Shown: positions 48,891-58,900, counted from the first letter of the stretch. The stretch: 64,000 nt of DNA from Mesorhizobium sp. WSM4311 (GCF_002295115.1 NZ_NSFV01000001.1:372001-436000), one strand, 5' to 3'. Translations and numbers: made by a program. Notes: generated by a model not told the origin, from the sequence alone.

Positions 48891-50561
48891 ATGGCGAAAG
48901 CGGAAAACGCCGAACTCGTCTTCGTGCCGCTCGGCGGCGTCGGCGAGATCGGCATGAACTTCGCCCTCTACGGCTACGGCCCGCCGAGCGCGCGCGAATG
49001 GATCGTCATCGATGTCGGCGTCACCTTTCCCGACGCGGCGCATCCGGGCGTCGACTTGATCCTGCCCGACACGCGCTTCATCGAGGAAAACCTCGCCAAT
49101 CTGCGCGGCATCGTCATCACTCACGCGCATGAGGACCATTATGGCGCGCTGCTCGATATCTGGCCGAGGCTGAAAGCGCCAGTGTGGATGACGCCGTTCA
49201 GTGCCGGGCTGCTGGAAGCCAAGCGGCAGGGCGAGCAGGGGGCGCCGAAGATTCCGCTGACGATCTACCGGGCCGGCGAGAAATTCACCGTCGGCCCCTT
49301 CGAGATCGAAGCCATTCCGGTGGCGCACTCGATCCCGGAGCCGATGTCGCTTGCCATCACCACGCCGGCCGGCACCGTCATCCACACCGGCGACTGGAAG
49401 ATCGATCCGGAACCGACGATCGGGCCGAAGACCGACGAGGCACGTTTCCGTGCCTATGGCGACAAGGGCGTGCTGGCGCTGATCTGCGATTCGACCAATG
49501 CGCTGCGGGAAGGGGAATCGCCGTCGGAAGTGGCGGTTGGCGAGGGGCTCAAGGGCGTCATCCAGAGTGCCGTCGGCCGGGTCGCCGTGACGACCTTCTC
49601 CTCCAATGTCGGGCGTATCGTCTCCATCGCCAAGGCGGCGCGCGATGCCGGCCGCCAGTGCCTGGTGCTCGGCCGCTCGCTGAAGCGCGTCATCGACGTG
49701 GCGGACGAGCTTGGCTATATGGACGGCCTGCCGGAATTCATTGCCGAGGAGGATTTCGGCTTCATCCCGCGCGAAAACCTGGTCATCATCTGCACCGGCA
49801 GCCAGGGCGAGCCGCTGGCGGCGCTGGCGAAACTGTCGCGCGACGAGATGAAATCGGTTTCGCTGACGGCGGGCGATACGGTGGTGTTTTCCTCGCGCAC
49901 CATCCCCGGCAATGAGAAGGCGATCCTCGAGATCAAGAACCGCCTGATCGATCTCGGCATCAAGATCATCGAGGACGGCGACGCGCTGGTGCATGTCTCC
50001 GGCCATCCCCGGCGCAGCGAATTGCGCAAGATGTATGAATGGGTGCGCCCGCGGATCGGCGTTCCCGTGCATGGCGAGGCGGCGCATCTGGTGGCGCAGG
50101 GCTCGCTGATGTCGACCTCCGGCATCGGCCAGGTGGCGCAGGTGCGCGACGGCGACATGCTGCGGCTCGCTCCCGGCCCCGCCACCATTATCGACCAGGT
50201 GCCGTTCGGCCGCATCTACAAGGACGGCAATCTGATCGGCACCGACCAGGCGATGGGCATTCGCGACCGGCGCAAACTGTCCTTTGCCGGCCATGTCGCG
50301 GTCAATGTGGTGCTCGACGACAAATATGAACTGGCCGGCGATCCCGATCTGGTCGCCATCGGCGTCGCCGAGGCCGACGCCAGCGGCGAGACGCTGGAGG
50401 ATTTGATGATCGATGCGGCTGTCGGCGCGGTGGACTCGATTCCCCGCCAGCGGCGAAAGGACCTCGACCTGGTTCAGGAAGCGGTGCGGCGCGCGGTGCG
50501 TGGCGCCGCCAACGAAGCCTGGGGCAAGAAACCGCTGGTAACGGTGTTTGTCACCAGATGA
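48891..50561 (+). CDS. rnj: Ribonuclease J
   Basis: The product is 556 residues, with the beta-lactamase, beta-CASP and C-terminal domains of RNase J, a zinc-dependent 5'-3' exo/endoribonuclease acting on mRNA and rRNA. FVPLGGVGEIGMNFALYG is the N-terminal signature, HAHEDHYGAL the metal-binding HxHxDH, IHTGDWKIDP and CDSTNALREG follow, GSQGEPLAAL is the beta-CASP motif and VHVSGHPRRSELRKMYEWVRP, shortened here to VSGHPRRSELRKMYEW, the last metal ligand region. A GGAAGGG ribosome-binding site precedes the ATG. In rhizobia it shapes mRNA and rRNA 5' ends. Confidence 0.95.
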   Translation: MAKAENAELVFVPLGGVGEIGMNFALYGYGPPSAREWIVIDVGVTFPDAAHPGVDLILPDTRFIEENLANLRGIVITHAHEDHYGALLDIWPRLKAPVWMTPFSAGLLEAKRQGEQGAPKIPLTIYRAGEKFTVGPFEIEAIPVAHSIPEPMSLAITTPAGTVIHTGDWKIDPEPTIGPKTDEARFRAYGDKGVLALICDSTNALREGESPSEVAVGEGLKGVIQSAVGRVAVTTFSSNVGRIVSIAKAARDAGRQCLVLGRSLKRVIDVADELGYMDGLPEFIAEEDFGFIPRENLVIICTGSQGEPLAALAKLSRDEMKSVSLTAGDTVVFSSRTIPGNEKAILEIKNRLIDLGIKIIEDGDALVHVSGHPRRSELRKMYEWVRPRIGVPVHGEAAHLVAQGSLMSTSGIGQVAQVRDGDMLRLAPGPATIIDQVPFGRIYKDGNLIGTDQAMGIRDRRKLSFAGHVAVNVVLDDKYELAGDPDLVAIGVAEADASGETLEDLMIDAAVGAVDSIPRQRRKDLDLVQEAVRRAVRGAANEAWGKKPLVTVFVTR

Positions 50562-50582
50562 CGGTAGCGTCGGTTCGCTGGT

Positions 50583-51446
50583 CTAGACGTTCAGTTGGTA
50601 GCTGACCGGAAGCCAGCGACAAGAGCCGTTCACCGATTCGATGTAGCCCAAGCCAGGAAACGGCATGTGATGGCCGGCGACCAGCAGGCGCTGTTCCGCC
50701 GCCATCTTCAGCAAACGTTTGCGGGTGTCGATCGCCCGTTCCTTGTCATCATCGAAATCCGCATGCCACTCCGGATGCTGGATGGACACGACATAGTGCA
50801 GGAACGCATCCGACCAGATCAGCAATCGCTGGCCGCCGCTTTCGACGAGAAATGCCAGCAGGCCGGGGGAATGGCCTGACGCGTCGACGGCGGTAATGCC
50901 CGGCAGCACCTCATCTCCAGGCGCTATGAACGTTGCCCGGTCGGCCAGTCCGGTGCAAATCCGCCGGAACAGATCACGGTTGGCCAACCTGGCCGGGCGC
51001 ACCGCTCTTGCCTCGGTCCAGAAAGCGAATTCAGCTTTGCCGAACACATAGCGTGCCCGGCCGAAAACGGGTTTGCCGTTGCTGACAAGCCCACCGATGT
51101 GGTCCGGATGCCCGTGGGTGATGACCACCACGTCGATATCATCAGGCCCGAGTCCAAGGTCCTTCAAGCAGTCCAGGAGTGAACTGCCCTCATCGCCGCA
51201 TCCGGTGTCGAACAGGATCCTTTCGGATCCGGTGTCGATCAGCGTCGGGATGAAACAATGTTCGAATCGATCCCGGTCGATGAAGTTCGAGACCGCGAGT
51301 TGATGCACCGCGGTTGGCGGCTGTCTGGCCGCGAACGCTGCCGCGAGGTTGTCGCGAACATCGACAGCGTCGAGCAAGGCGGCAATCTTGAATGAGCCGA
51401 GATCGAAGGTGAAAACGCGGGCGCGGGCAGGGCGGATGTAGGACAT
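50583..51446 (-). CDS. Metallo-beta-lactamase-fold hydrolase
   Basis: The product is 287 residues. The metal site is THGHPDHIGGL (HxHxDH), with ILFDTGCGDEG, DASGHSPG (second His), WSDAFLH (bridging Asp) and VAGHHMPFPGLG (last His), so both zinc ions should be bound. It resembles the lactonase/SP_hydrolase-like exported or cytoplasmic MBL proteins of proteobacteria, such as those acting on N-acyl homoserine lactones, but specificity cannot be assigned. There is no convincing signal peptide. It converges with rnj. Confidence 0.85.
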   Translation of the reverse strand: MSYIRPARARVFTFDLGSFKIAALLDAVDVRDNLAAAFAARQPPTAVHQLAVSNFIDRDRFEHCFIPTLIDTGSERILFDTGCGDEGSSLLDCLKDLGLGPDDIDVVVITHGHPDHIGGLVSNGKPVFGRARYVFGKAEFAFWTEARAVRPARLANRDLFRRICTGLADRATFIAPGDEVLPGITAVDASGHSPGLLAFLVESGGQRLLIWSDAFLHYVVSIQHPEWHADFDDDKERAIDTRKRLLKMAAEQRLLVAGHHMPFPGLGYIESVNGSCRWLPVSYQLNV

Positions 51447-51604
51447 TGCCGTTTGTACTTTGCGGTTGCGGGCCGGAATAGCCTCGATCGTGATTCGTCA
51501 GAATGTTCACCAACGTGCGACAGTGCGCGCCTCGTGAATGGCTGTTGATCTCAGCTGATTTGACGTATGACGCCAGCCAGTGACAGAAGAGAGATAGCTC
51601 GCTC

Positions 51605-52009
51605 ATGCTCGGACGGCTGAACCATGTCGCGCTTGCGGTGCCGGATCTGACTACTGCCGTTGCCGCCTACCGCAACACGCTTGGCGCCGATGTGACGGAG
51701 CCGCAGGCTTTGCCGGAGCATGGCGTCACGGTGGTGTTCGTCAATGTCGGCAACACCAAGATCGAATTGCTGGAACCGCTGGGCGAGGGCTCGCCGATCG
51801 CCGCGTTCCTGGCGAAGAACCCGTCAGGCGGGATGCATCATCTCTGCTACGAGGTCGACGACATCCTGGCCGCGCGCGACCAGCTCAAGGCCGCCGGCGC
51901 GCGCGTGCTGGGCGACGGAAATCCGAAAACCGGCGCGCATGGCAAGCCGGTGCTGTTCCTGCATCCGAAGGATTTCTTCGGCACGCTGATCGAACTGGAG
52001 CAATCATGA
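51605..52009 (+). CDS. mce: Methylmalonyl-CoA epimerase
   Basis: The product is 134 residues of the VOC fold, two beta-alpha-beta-beta-beta modules. LNHVALAVPDL and GMHHLCYEVDDI carry the metal-binding His, with Glu in IELLEP and the C-terminal LIELEQS. It interconverts the two methylmalonyl-CoA epimers so that propionyl-CoA carbon reaches the B12-dependent mutase, a likely consumer of the cobalamin made by the cob cluster. The stop overlaps the next gene by 4 nt. Confidence 0.94.
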   Translation: MLGRLNHVALAVPDLTTAVAAYRNTLGADVTEPQALPEHGVTVVFVNVGNTKIELLEPLGEGSPIAAFLAKNPSGGMHHLCYEVDDILAARDQLKAAGARVLGDGNPKTGAHGKPVLFLHPKDFFGTLIELEQS

Positions 52010-52290
52010 GCTGGGTTTCGTTCACCGCCCTGTTTTTCGCGACCTGGTGGGTGGTGCTGTTCGCCGTACTGCCGTTCAGCGTCAGGACGCAGGACGACGA
52101 TCATGACGTGACACTGGGCACGGTTCCAAGCGCGCCGCGCGGGCCGCACATGCTGCGCGCGGTGATCCGCACCACCATCGCCACGGCGATCCTCATGGGC
52201 ATTTTCTATGGGCTGACGCACGGGCTCGGCTACAGCCTCAACGACATCCCGCATATCGTGCCGGATTTCGGCCAGACCCCGGCGAAATAG
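52006..52290 (+). CDS. DUF1467 family membrane protein
   Basis: The product is 94 residues with two membrane helices (FTALFFATWWVVLFAVLPF and RTTIATAILMGIFYGLTHGL). The short charged loop between them contains SVRTQDDDHDVTLGTVPSAP, typical of DUF1467, a small family found next to mce and proS in Rhizobiales. ATGA overlap with mce suggests translational coupling. Function unknown. Confidence 0.88.
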   Translation: MSWVSFTALFFATWWVVLFAVLPFSVRTQDDDHDVTLGTVPSAPRGPHMLRAVIRTTIATAILMGIFYGLTHGLGYSLNDIPHIVPDFGQTPAK

Positions 52291-52428
52291 ATCGCCCGGC
52301 AAGAGTGCCGCGACGACGTCGATGCGCCACTGACGCGGATCGAGATGCCGCCATATTTCACGGCTGACCGCTTGCTGACGCTGGGTCATGTGACCTTGCA
52401 GCACGCCGCGCTAACCAGATGATTGCAC
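52291..52428. other. Non-coding stretch after the DUF1467 gene
   Basis: I see no gene or clear signal here. It forms the first part of a 654-bp gap before proS; the remainder holds a probable small RNA. Confidence 0.5.
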
Positions 52429-52457
52429 AAAAAAAATGCAAGGCACGAGGCCTTGCA
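52429..52457 (-). terminator. Rho-independent terminator of a minus-strand transcript
   Basis: On the minus strand TGCAAGGC (52457-52450), loop CTCGT and GCCTTGCA (52444-52437) are followed by eight U (52436-52429). This is among the strongest terminators in the window, and no minus-strand protein gene precedes it. Confidence 0.88.
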
Positions 52458-52577
52458 ATTAAACGCGTCCGATCTGTTTCCGGTTTCCGGCGGCAGCGAG
52501 TAACCGCGCCTAGATCGCATCCTCCCAAGACTTTGACCGCGTAGGAGAGCAGATTTTTCTCCGCCCTCTCGGTTATC
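52429..52577 (-). ncRNA. Putative small RNA, ~150 nt
   Basis: A minus-strand promoter-like pair and a strong terminator bracket ~150 nt with no credible ORF. A 9-bp stem is visible near the 5' end: GAGGGCGGA with TCTGCTCTC around a GAAAAA loop (including G-U pairs). The flanks CCTACGC and GCG..TAGG, and 5' AACCG with a later CGGTT, can pair around it, suggesting a rod-like structure closed by the terminator hairpin. Size and form recall alphaproteobacterial 6S RNA, but I cannot confirm the family from sequence alone. Confidence 0.6.
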
Positions 52578-52583
52578 GCGGCA

Positions 52584-52613
52584 CACTAGCCCAAGCCGAA
52601 TGAAAATGTCACG
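52584..52613 (-). promoter_or_regulatory. Promoter of the putative small RNA
   Basis: On the minus strand CGTGACA (52613-52607) and CTAGTG (52589-52584) are spaced 17-18 bp, with a predicted start near 52577. The -35 resembles the rhizobial CTTGAC; the -10 is weaker. Confidence 0.5.
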
Positions 52614-52944
52614 AAGAATTTTGCCTCGAAACAGGCATTCTCGTGCTGCACTGCACAATAGTATGGCATGCATTGCTTGGGAAACGACCAGCAAGGCTCG
52701 ACGGAGCCTTTGCTGCATGTTCCGGATTGACGCGCGCAAAGAATTGGCGGCCCAAACTGAAGAGGTTCGGCACGCCGAATGCCGGCACGGCCTGGTCCGG
52801 AAACCGGAGGATTCCGGGCCGTGGCGCGCTGATGTGCCGCCATGCCCGGGTTTCCATTCCGTCATGAAATGGCTATGAAGCCGGGGCAAGCAAGCCTGCG
52901 TCGCGCCGATTCTGGCGTGGCCGTTCTCATTCACGGACCAGTCC
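52614..52944. other. Intergenic region upstream of proS
   Basis: It must contain the proS promoter, but no sequence stands out enough to mark. The minus-strand frames that cross it are rich in Cys, Arg and His and lack ribosome-binding sites, so I do not call a gene. Confidence 0.5.
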
Positions 52945-54273
52945 ATGCGTTTGTCGCGCTATTTCCTGCCTATCCTCAAAGAAAATCCGCGCGAAGCCGA
53001 GATCGTCTCGCACCGGCTGATGCTGCGTGCCGGCATGATCCGCCAGCAGGGGCAGGGCAGTTTTTCCTGGTTGCCGCTCGGCAAGCGGGTGTTGGACAAG
53101 GTCTGCCAGATCATCCGCGAGGAGCAGAACCGCGCCGGCGCACTGGAGATCCTGATGCCGACCATCCAGTCGGCCGATCTGTGGCGCGAAAGCGGCCGTT
53201 ACAATGACTATGGCAAGGAGATGCTGCGCATCAAGGACCGCCAGGACCGCGACATGCTCTATGGCCCGACCAACGAGGAAATGGTCACCGAGATCTTCCG
53301 CGCCTATGTGAAGTCCTACAAGGATCTGCCGCTCAACCTCTACCACATCCAGTGGAAATTCCGCGACGAGGTGCGGCCGCGCTTCGGCGTCATGCGTTCG
53401 CGCGAGTTCCTGATGAAGGACGCCTATTCCTTCGACCTCGACTTCGAGGGCGCGAGGGCTGCCTACAACAGGATGTTCGTCTCCTACCTCAGGACGTTTA
53501 CGCGCATGGGCCTGCAGGCGATTCCGATGCGCGCCGACACCGGGCCGATCGGCGGCGACCTCAGCCATGAATTCATCATCCTGGCGGATACCGGCGAAAG
53601 CCAGGTTTTCTGCCATCGCGACTATCTTTCGCTTGCCGTGCCGGGCGCCGACACCGACTTCGCCAATGACGGCGAGATATCAGACATCGTCAAGACGTGG
53701 ACGACGCCCTATGCCGCCACCGACGAGATGCATGACGAAGCCGCCTGGGAAAAGGTCCCCGCGAGCGACAAGGTTTCGGCACGCGGCATCGAGGTCGGCC
53801 ACATCTTCCATTTCGGCGAAAAGTATTCCAAGCCGATGGGCGCCAAGGTGACCGGCCCGGACGGCAAGGACCATTTCGCTTCCGGCGGCTCCTACGGTAT
53901 CGGCCCATCGCGCCTAGTCGCGGCGATCATCGAAGCCAGCCATGACGAGAACGGCATCATCTGGCCCGACGCCGTGGCGCCGTTCGACATCGGCCTGATC
54001 AACATGAAGGCGGGCGACGCCGACTGCGACCGTGTCAGCGATGAGCTGAATGCCGCCTTCACCGCCGCCGGCAAGGATGTGCTCTACGACGACACGGACC
54101 AGCGGCCGGGCGGCAAGTTCGCCACCGCCGACCTGATCGGCCTGCCCTGGCAGGTGATCGTCGGACCGCGCGGCGTGGCCGCCGGCGAGGTCGAGATCAA
54201 GAATCGCAGGACCGGCGAGCGCGAGACGCTGCCGATCGCCGATGCGAAAAAACGCTTCGGTGTCGCCACATGA
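52945..54273 (+). CDS. proS: Proline--tRNA ligase
   Basis: The product is 442 residues, the short alphaproteobacterial and mitochondrial-like ProRS that lacks the INS editing domain of the E. coli enzyme. Class II motifs are visible: [21 protein letters not shown] (motif 1 region, quoted as [18 protein letters not shown]), [20 protein letters not shown] (motif 2) and [18 protein letters not shown] (motif 3), then the anticodon-binding domain ending in [13 protein letters not shown]. Without the editing domain, mischarged Ala-tRNA(Pro) would need a free-standing deacylase elsewhere. Overlaps lolC by 4 nt. Confidence 0.96.
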   Translation: MRLSRYFLPILKENPREAEIVSHRLMLRAGMIRQQGQGSFSWLPLGKRVLDKVCQIIREEQNRAGALEILMPTIQSADLWRESGRYNDYGKEMLRIKDRQDRDMLYGPTNEEMVTEIFRAYVKSYKDLPLNLYHIQWKFRDEVRPRFGVMRSREFLMKDAYSFDLDFEGARAAYNRMFVSYLRTFTRMGLQAIPMRADTGPIGGDLSHEFIILADTGESQVFCHRDYLSLAVPGADTDFANDGEISDIVKTWTTPYAATDEMHDEAAWEKVPASDKVSARGIEVGHIFHFGEKYSKPMGAKVTGPDGKDHFASGGSYGIGPSRLVAAIIEASHDENGIIWPDAVAPFDIGLINMKAGDADCDRVSDELNAAFTAAGKDVLYDDTDQRPGGKFATADLIGLPWQVIVGPRGVAAGEVEIKNRRTGERETLPIADAKKRFGVAT

Positions 54274-55555
54274 GCGAGGCGGCGGCGGCAAGATCGGCGG
54301 GCGCCGGCCCGTTCTCCTTCTTCGAGCGCACGGTTGCCTGGCGCTATTTGCGCTCGCGGCGCAAGGAGACGGTGATCTCGGTCATCGCCTCGATCTCCTT
54401 CCTCGGCATCATGCTGGGGGTGGCGACGCTGATCGTCGTCATGGCCGTGATGAACGGGTTCCGCGCCGAACTCTTGACGCGCATCCTTGGCGTCAACGGC
54501 CATCTGATCGTGCAGCCGCTCGATTCGCCGCTTGAGGACTATGCCCAGGTCGCCGGCCGCATCAATGGCGTGCCCGGCGTCAAATACGCCATTCCGCTGA
54601 TCGACGGCCAGGTGCTGGCGCAAGGCAATGTCGGCGGCGGCACCGGCGCGCTGGTGCGCGGCATACGCGGCGAAGATCTCGGCAAGATCGCCATCGTCGC
54701 CAACAACATCAAGCAGGGCTCGCTCGCCGGTTTCGATTCGGGCGAGGGCGTCGCCATCGGCAAGCGCATGGCCGAGAATCTCGGCCTGACGCTCGGCGAC
54801 ACCATTACGCTCATCTCGCCCGATGGCGACGTGACCCCGATCGGCACGACGCCGCGCATGAAAGGCTACAAGATCGCGGCGATCTTCGAAGTCGGCATGT
54901 CGGAATATGACACGTCCATCGTCTACATGCCGTTCTCCGAAGCGCAGCTCTATTTCAACATGGACGGCCGCGCGCAGACGATCGAGATCTATGTCGACAA
55001 TCCCGACAATGTCGACGCGCTGAAACCGAAGGTGGAAGAGGCGGCGCAACGGCCCATCGAGATGGTCGACTGGCGCCAGCGCAACGAGACCTTCTTTTCC
55101 GCCCTGCAGGTCGAGCGCAACGTCATGTTCATGATCCTGACGCTGATCGTGCTGGTGGCGGCGCTCAACATCATTTCGGGACTGATCATGCTGGTGAAGG
55201 ACAAGGGGCACGACATCGCCATTCTGCGCACCATGGGCGCCTCGCGCGGCGCCATCCTGCGCATCTTCCTGATGACGGGAGCGGCGATCGGCGTCACCGG
55301 CACGCTTGCCGGCGTGCTGCTCGGCGTCGTCATCTGCACCAACATCGAATCGATCCGCCAGTTCTTCTCCTGGATGACGGGCAAGGTGCTGTTCAACCCG
55401 GAACTCTATTTCCTCAGCCAGCTGCCGGCGAAGATGGATCCGCGCGAGACGACCTATGTCATCATCATGGCGCTTGGCCTGTCCTTCCTGGCAACGGTGT
55501 TTCCGGCATGGCGGGCGGCTCGCCTCGATCCGGTCGAAGCCTTGAGGTACGAGTA

Positions 55556-55556
<1 letters not shown>
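54270..55556 (+). CDS. lolC: Lipoprotein-releasing ABC transporter permease (LolC/LolE)
   Basis: The product is 428 residues with the FtsX-type layout: first helix in [20 protein letters not shown], followed by a large periplasmic domain (~55-285) and three C-terminal helices ([41 protein letters not shown] is the coupling segment). It extracts mature lipoproteins from the inner membrane for LolA. As in many alphaproteobacteria a single LolC/E-type (LolF-like) permease seems to serve as homodimer; no second permease lies beside it. Next gene is lolD, with one base shared. Confidence 0.93.
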
Positions 55557-56236
<680 letters not shown>

Positions 56237-56456
56237 GGCCGTGCCGACATTCAGGCGAACGGACCGGAAGATCGACAGATCTAGCGGCGATTCAGCGAAG
56301 ATAGGTTCGACCGAATTTCATCAGGTTTTTCCAACCCCGGCGAGGGCCTGTCGTCACGCACTGTCGTGGCCTGTTGATAAGCGCCGCGCCGTCAACCTTT
56401 CCTTAACCCTGCCAATCCGATCGCCCGGAGATTCTGGGCGAGGCCGGATTCTGCGC

Positions 56457-56485
56457 GTTGACATTGAAACAAAATTAGAACAAAT
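56457..56485 (+). promoter_or_regulatory. Candidate promoter of the 28-codon gene
   Basis: GTTGACA (56457-56463) is a good -35. The region 17 bp later (ACAAAT/CAAATT, 56480-56486) is an AT-rich but weak -10. The SOS box overlaps this -10, the geometry expected for repression. Confidence 0.5.
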
Positions 56486-56492
56486 TGCGAAC
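56478..56492. promoter_or_regulatory. LexA (SOS) box, alphaproteobacterial type
   Basis: GAAC (56478-56481), seven bases, GAAC (56489-56492) matches exactly the GTTC-N7-GTTC direct-repeat operator (read on the other strand) used by LexA in Rhizobiales, Rhodobacter and Caulobacter. It lies 22 bp before the start codon of the small gene at 56515. Confidence 0.75.
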
Positions 56493-56514
56493 ATATCAAC
56501 AACAGGAGAGAGTT

Positions 56515-56601
56515 ATGACCGATCTGGTTCAGGATGTCATCTCACTGGTTTGCATGAGCACTTTTCTCATTTCCATGGCGATCTGGATCGGCGCCATGTG
56601 A
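56515..56601 (+). CDS. 28-residue hydrophobic membrane peptide, probably SOS-controlled
   Basis: The frame ATG (56515) to TGA (56599-56601) encodes MTDLVQDVISLV followed by CMSTFLISMAIWIGAM. AGGAGAG lies at 56504-56510, an excellent ribosome-binding site. Residues ~8-28 form one hydrophobic helix with an acidic N-terminal end, so it should sit in the inner membrane. A LexA box covers the promoter. Known relatives in role, not proven in sequence, are SidA (29 residues, SOS-induced, blocks division in Caulobacter) and other tiny SOS membrane inhibitors such as TisB. It is too short for usual gene finding. Confidence 0.7.
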   Translation: MTDLVQDVISLVCMSTFLISMAIWIGAM

Positions 56602-56713
56602 TCTGGCGGCTCTCGCCGCCCTCGTTCCTGCCGGGTGAACCCCGCTTCCCCGTTAAGCCTTTCTTGCCGCCGCGGCGGTAAGGTGCGCCACTCAGGCAGG
56701 GAGCAACATTCAG

Positions 56714-57964
56714 GTGTCGCCCATCGTCACGGCCATTTTGGTGGCCAGCAATCTCGGGCTGATCTTTCTCTTGATGACCGTGCCGCTTGGTTCGCGCACG
56801 GTCAGGGTTAGCCGCGTGATTGCGATGAACCGCCAGCGCCTCTGGCAGGCGCTGTGGCCGCTTGGCAGCGATGCCGGCTGGTCCGGCGAGATCCTGTCGG
56901 CCGAGCCGCTGGACGGGGAGGGCGTGTCCCGCATCATGCTGTCGTGGGAAGGCCGCGACGGCGGGCCGATCGAGCGCAGGGCGCGGTTTGACGATGTCGT
57001 CGAGGGCGGCCGCTTCTCGATGCGCGTGCTCGAGGATACCGCGCTCGATGCCTCGTTTTGGAAAGACTATCGCGAAACCGCAGAGCTGGTTTCCGAAGGC
57101 AGCGGCACGCGGGTGACGCTTGGCCGGACGGATCGTTACCGCGGCGTTGCCTTTCTGGTGTTCCGCTACTTCGCCATGCGCCGCGAACTGTCCAAGTTGC
57201 AACGTTGGGCGATGACCGGGCAGTACCGCAAGGGCGGCTGGTTCGAGCATCCGCTGAGCCAGGTCGGCTTTGCCGTGCTGTCGGCACTGATCCTGTGGCC
57301 GTTCTTCGGCCTCCATCTCGGCGGGCTGGTGCTGGCCGCCATCCTGACGTCCGTCGTGGCCCTGCACGAACTCGGCCACATGGCGGCATTCCGACTGATG
57401 GGCCACCGCAAGGCGCGGATGATCTTCATCCCGTTGCTCGGCGGCATCGCCATTGGCGGCCGGCCCTACAACAGCCGTTTCGAAGTGGCCTTCGTGGCGC
57501 TGATGGGAGCGGGTTTTTCCGCCTTCCTGGTGCCGATCGTCATCGCCGCCAGTGCGCTGGCCGGCAGCGAGGGGCATAAGGGCGCGGCAGCGCTGCTGGC
57601 GGCGCTGGCAGGCTGCGCGGCCCTGTTCAACATCGCCAATCTGGTGCCGGTGTGGAAGTTCGACGGCGGCCAGGTCCTGCGCCAGATCTGCCCGGGGCCG
57701 GTCGTGCTGGCGCTGGCCTCGTTCTTCCTGCTCTCGGCGTTCCTGGCGGTGGGCTGGCAGGCCGGCTTTTCCTCCGGCTTCCTGCTGGCGACCGGAGCGG
57801 TCTTTTCAATCCTCAGCCTGCTGACGATGGGCAGCGGGGTAAAGCCGCGTTACGAGCTGAAGCCTATCGGTACCGTCGACCGCTTCGCCATCGCCGGCGC
57901 GCTGCTGGCGGTGTTCGTCATCCATGGCTGCGGCGTTCTGTGGGCGTCGGCGCAGTTGCTCTGA
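56714..57964 (+). CDS. SRPBCC domain fused to M50 site-2-type membrane protease
   Basis: The product is 416 residues from a GTG at 56714. An N-terminal helix (AILVASNLGLIFLLMTVPLG) is followed by an SRPBCC/START-like domain (~30-165; MNRQRLWQALWPLGSDAGW is its usual start). Residues ~180-416 hold several membrane helices with HELGH (zinc-binding, catalytic Glu) and the distal metal ligand in NLVPVWKFDGG, both intact, as in site-2 proteases that cut within membranes. The combination of lipid-like binding domain and intramembrane protease is unusual. No anti-sigma factor or sigma gene is adjacent, so the substrate is unknown. Confidence 0.82.
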   Translation: MSPIVTAILVASNLGLIFLLMTVPLGSRTVRVSRVIAMNRQRLWQALWPLGSDAGWSGEILSAEPLDGEGVSRIMLSWEGRDGGPIERRARFDDVVEGGRFSMRVLEDTALDASFWKDYRETAELVSEGSGTRVTLGRTDRYRGVAFLVFRYFAMRRELSKLQRWAMTGQYRKGGWFEHPLSQVGFAVLSALILWPFFGLHLGGLVLAAILTSVVALHELGHMAAFRLMGHRKARMIFIPLLGGIAIGGRPYNSRFEVAFVALMGAGFSAFLVPIVIAASALAGSEGHKGAAALLAALAGCAALFNIANLVPVWKFDGGQVLRQICPGPVVLALASFFLLSAFLAVGWQAGFSSGFLLATGAVFSILSLLTMGSGVKPRYELKPIGTVDRFAIAGALLAVFVIHGCGVLWASAQLL

Positions 57965-57984
57965 ACTGGTTAGGCCCGAAAGCA

Positions 57985-58728
57985 TCAACCCGTCTTGCGG
58001 GCAGCCTCGGCCGGCAAAGCCGCCACGGGACCAAAAACATCCTCGAAGGCTGATTTCAGCGCCAGGTCCAGATCGGCCATGCCGACGGGCAGGCCGAGGT
58101 CGACGAGGCTGGTGACCCCGTGCTCCTGAACCCCGCATGGCACGATGCCGCCGAAATGCTCGAGCTCCGGTTCGACATTGATGGCGATGCCGTGAAAGCT
58201 CACCCAGCGCCGCAGCCTTATGCCGATTGCCGCGATCTTGTCCTCGGCCGGCGAGCTGTCCGGCAGGGCAGGGCGATCGCGCCGCACCACCCAGACGCCA
58301 ACCCGGTCCTCGCGGCGTTCGCCGCGCACGTTGAAAGCGGCGAGCGTGCCGATGATCCACTGCTCGAGCGCGGCAACGAAGGCGCGCACGTCCTCGCGCC
58401 GCCGTTTCAGGTCGAGCATGACATAGGCGACCCGCTGGCCTGGCCCATGATAGGTGTATTCGCCGCCACGCCCGGCGGCAAAGACCGGAAAGCGATCGGG
58501 CTCGATCAGGTCCTCGATGCGGGCGCTGGTGCCTGCGGTGTAGAGCGGGGGATGCTCGACCAGCCAGACCATTTCGCCGGCGGTCCCGCTGCGGATCGCC
58601 TCGGCCCGCGCTTCCATGAAGGCCAGCGCATCGGGGTAGGCGGTCAGGCCGGGCTCGATGCGCCACTCGACCGGCGCCGATCCGGGGAGAGGCAGGAACG
58701 ACGTGGCGATCTGGCTGCGTTCTGTCAT
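57985..58728 (-). CDS. lipB: Octanoyl-[acyl-carrier-protein]:protein octanoyltransferase
   Basis: The product is 247 residues from the ATG at 58728; an upstream extension adds only palindromic-repeat sequence. It moves octanoate from ACP to lipoyl domains, the first step of lipoate synthesis. [36 protein letters not shown] (with the conserved Lys) and GIVPCGV (catalytic Cys) are present. Confidence 0.95.
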   Translation of the reverse strand: MTERSQIATSFLPLPGSAPVEWRIEPGLTAYPDALAFMEARAEAIRSGTAGEMVWLVEHPPLYTAGTSARIEDLIEPDRFPVFAAGRGGEYTYHGPGQRVAYVMLDLKRRREDVRAFVAALEQWIIGTLAAFNVRGERREDRVGVWVVRRDRPALPDSSPAEDKIAAIGIRLRRWVSFHGIAINVEPELEHFGGIVPCGVQEHGVTSLVDLGLPVGMADLDLALKSAFEDVFGPVAALPAEAARKTG

Positions 58729-58760
58729 GGGTCTTCGTTTTTGTTCGTGCGTGCCGCGAT

Positions 58761-58785
58761 CCCAAAACCGCCTCGCACTTTTGGG
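58761..58785. repeat. Palindromic repeat upstream of lipB
   Basis: CCCAAAA (58761-58767) and TTTTGGG (58779-58785) flank a GC-rich centre and are followed by CAACATGCA. The pattern recalls short palindromic intergenic repeats common in rhizobia and is related in style to the element at 10753-10799. Confidence 0.5.
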
Positions 58786-58900
58786 CAACATGCATCCGCC
58801 TTCCATATGGCGATATCTGGTGCAAACGTCCAGTTCCGCATGCTCATTCCGATCCTGTGGACCGATATGCCAATCGGTTGAGATTATTGCGCATCGCGCA

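Noticed and set aside
52386..52946. A 186-codon minus-strand frame in the proS upstream gap
   Set aside because: It is full of Cys, Arg and His, lacks a ribosome-binding site, and crosses a strong terminator and a promoter-like sequence; a small RNA explains the region better.
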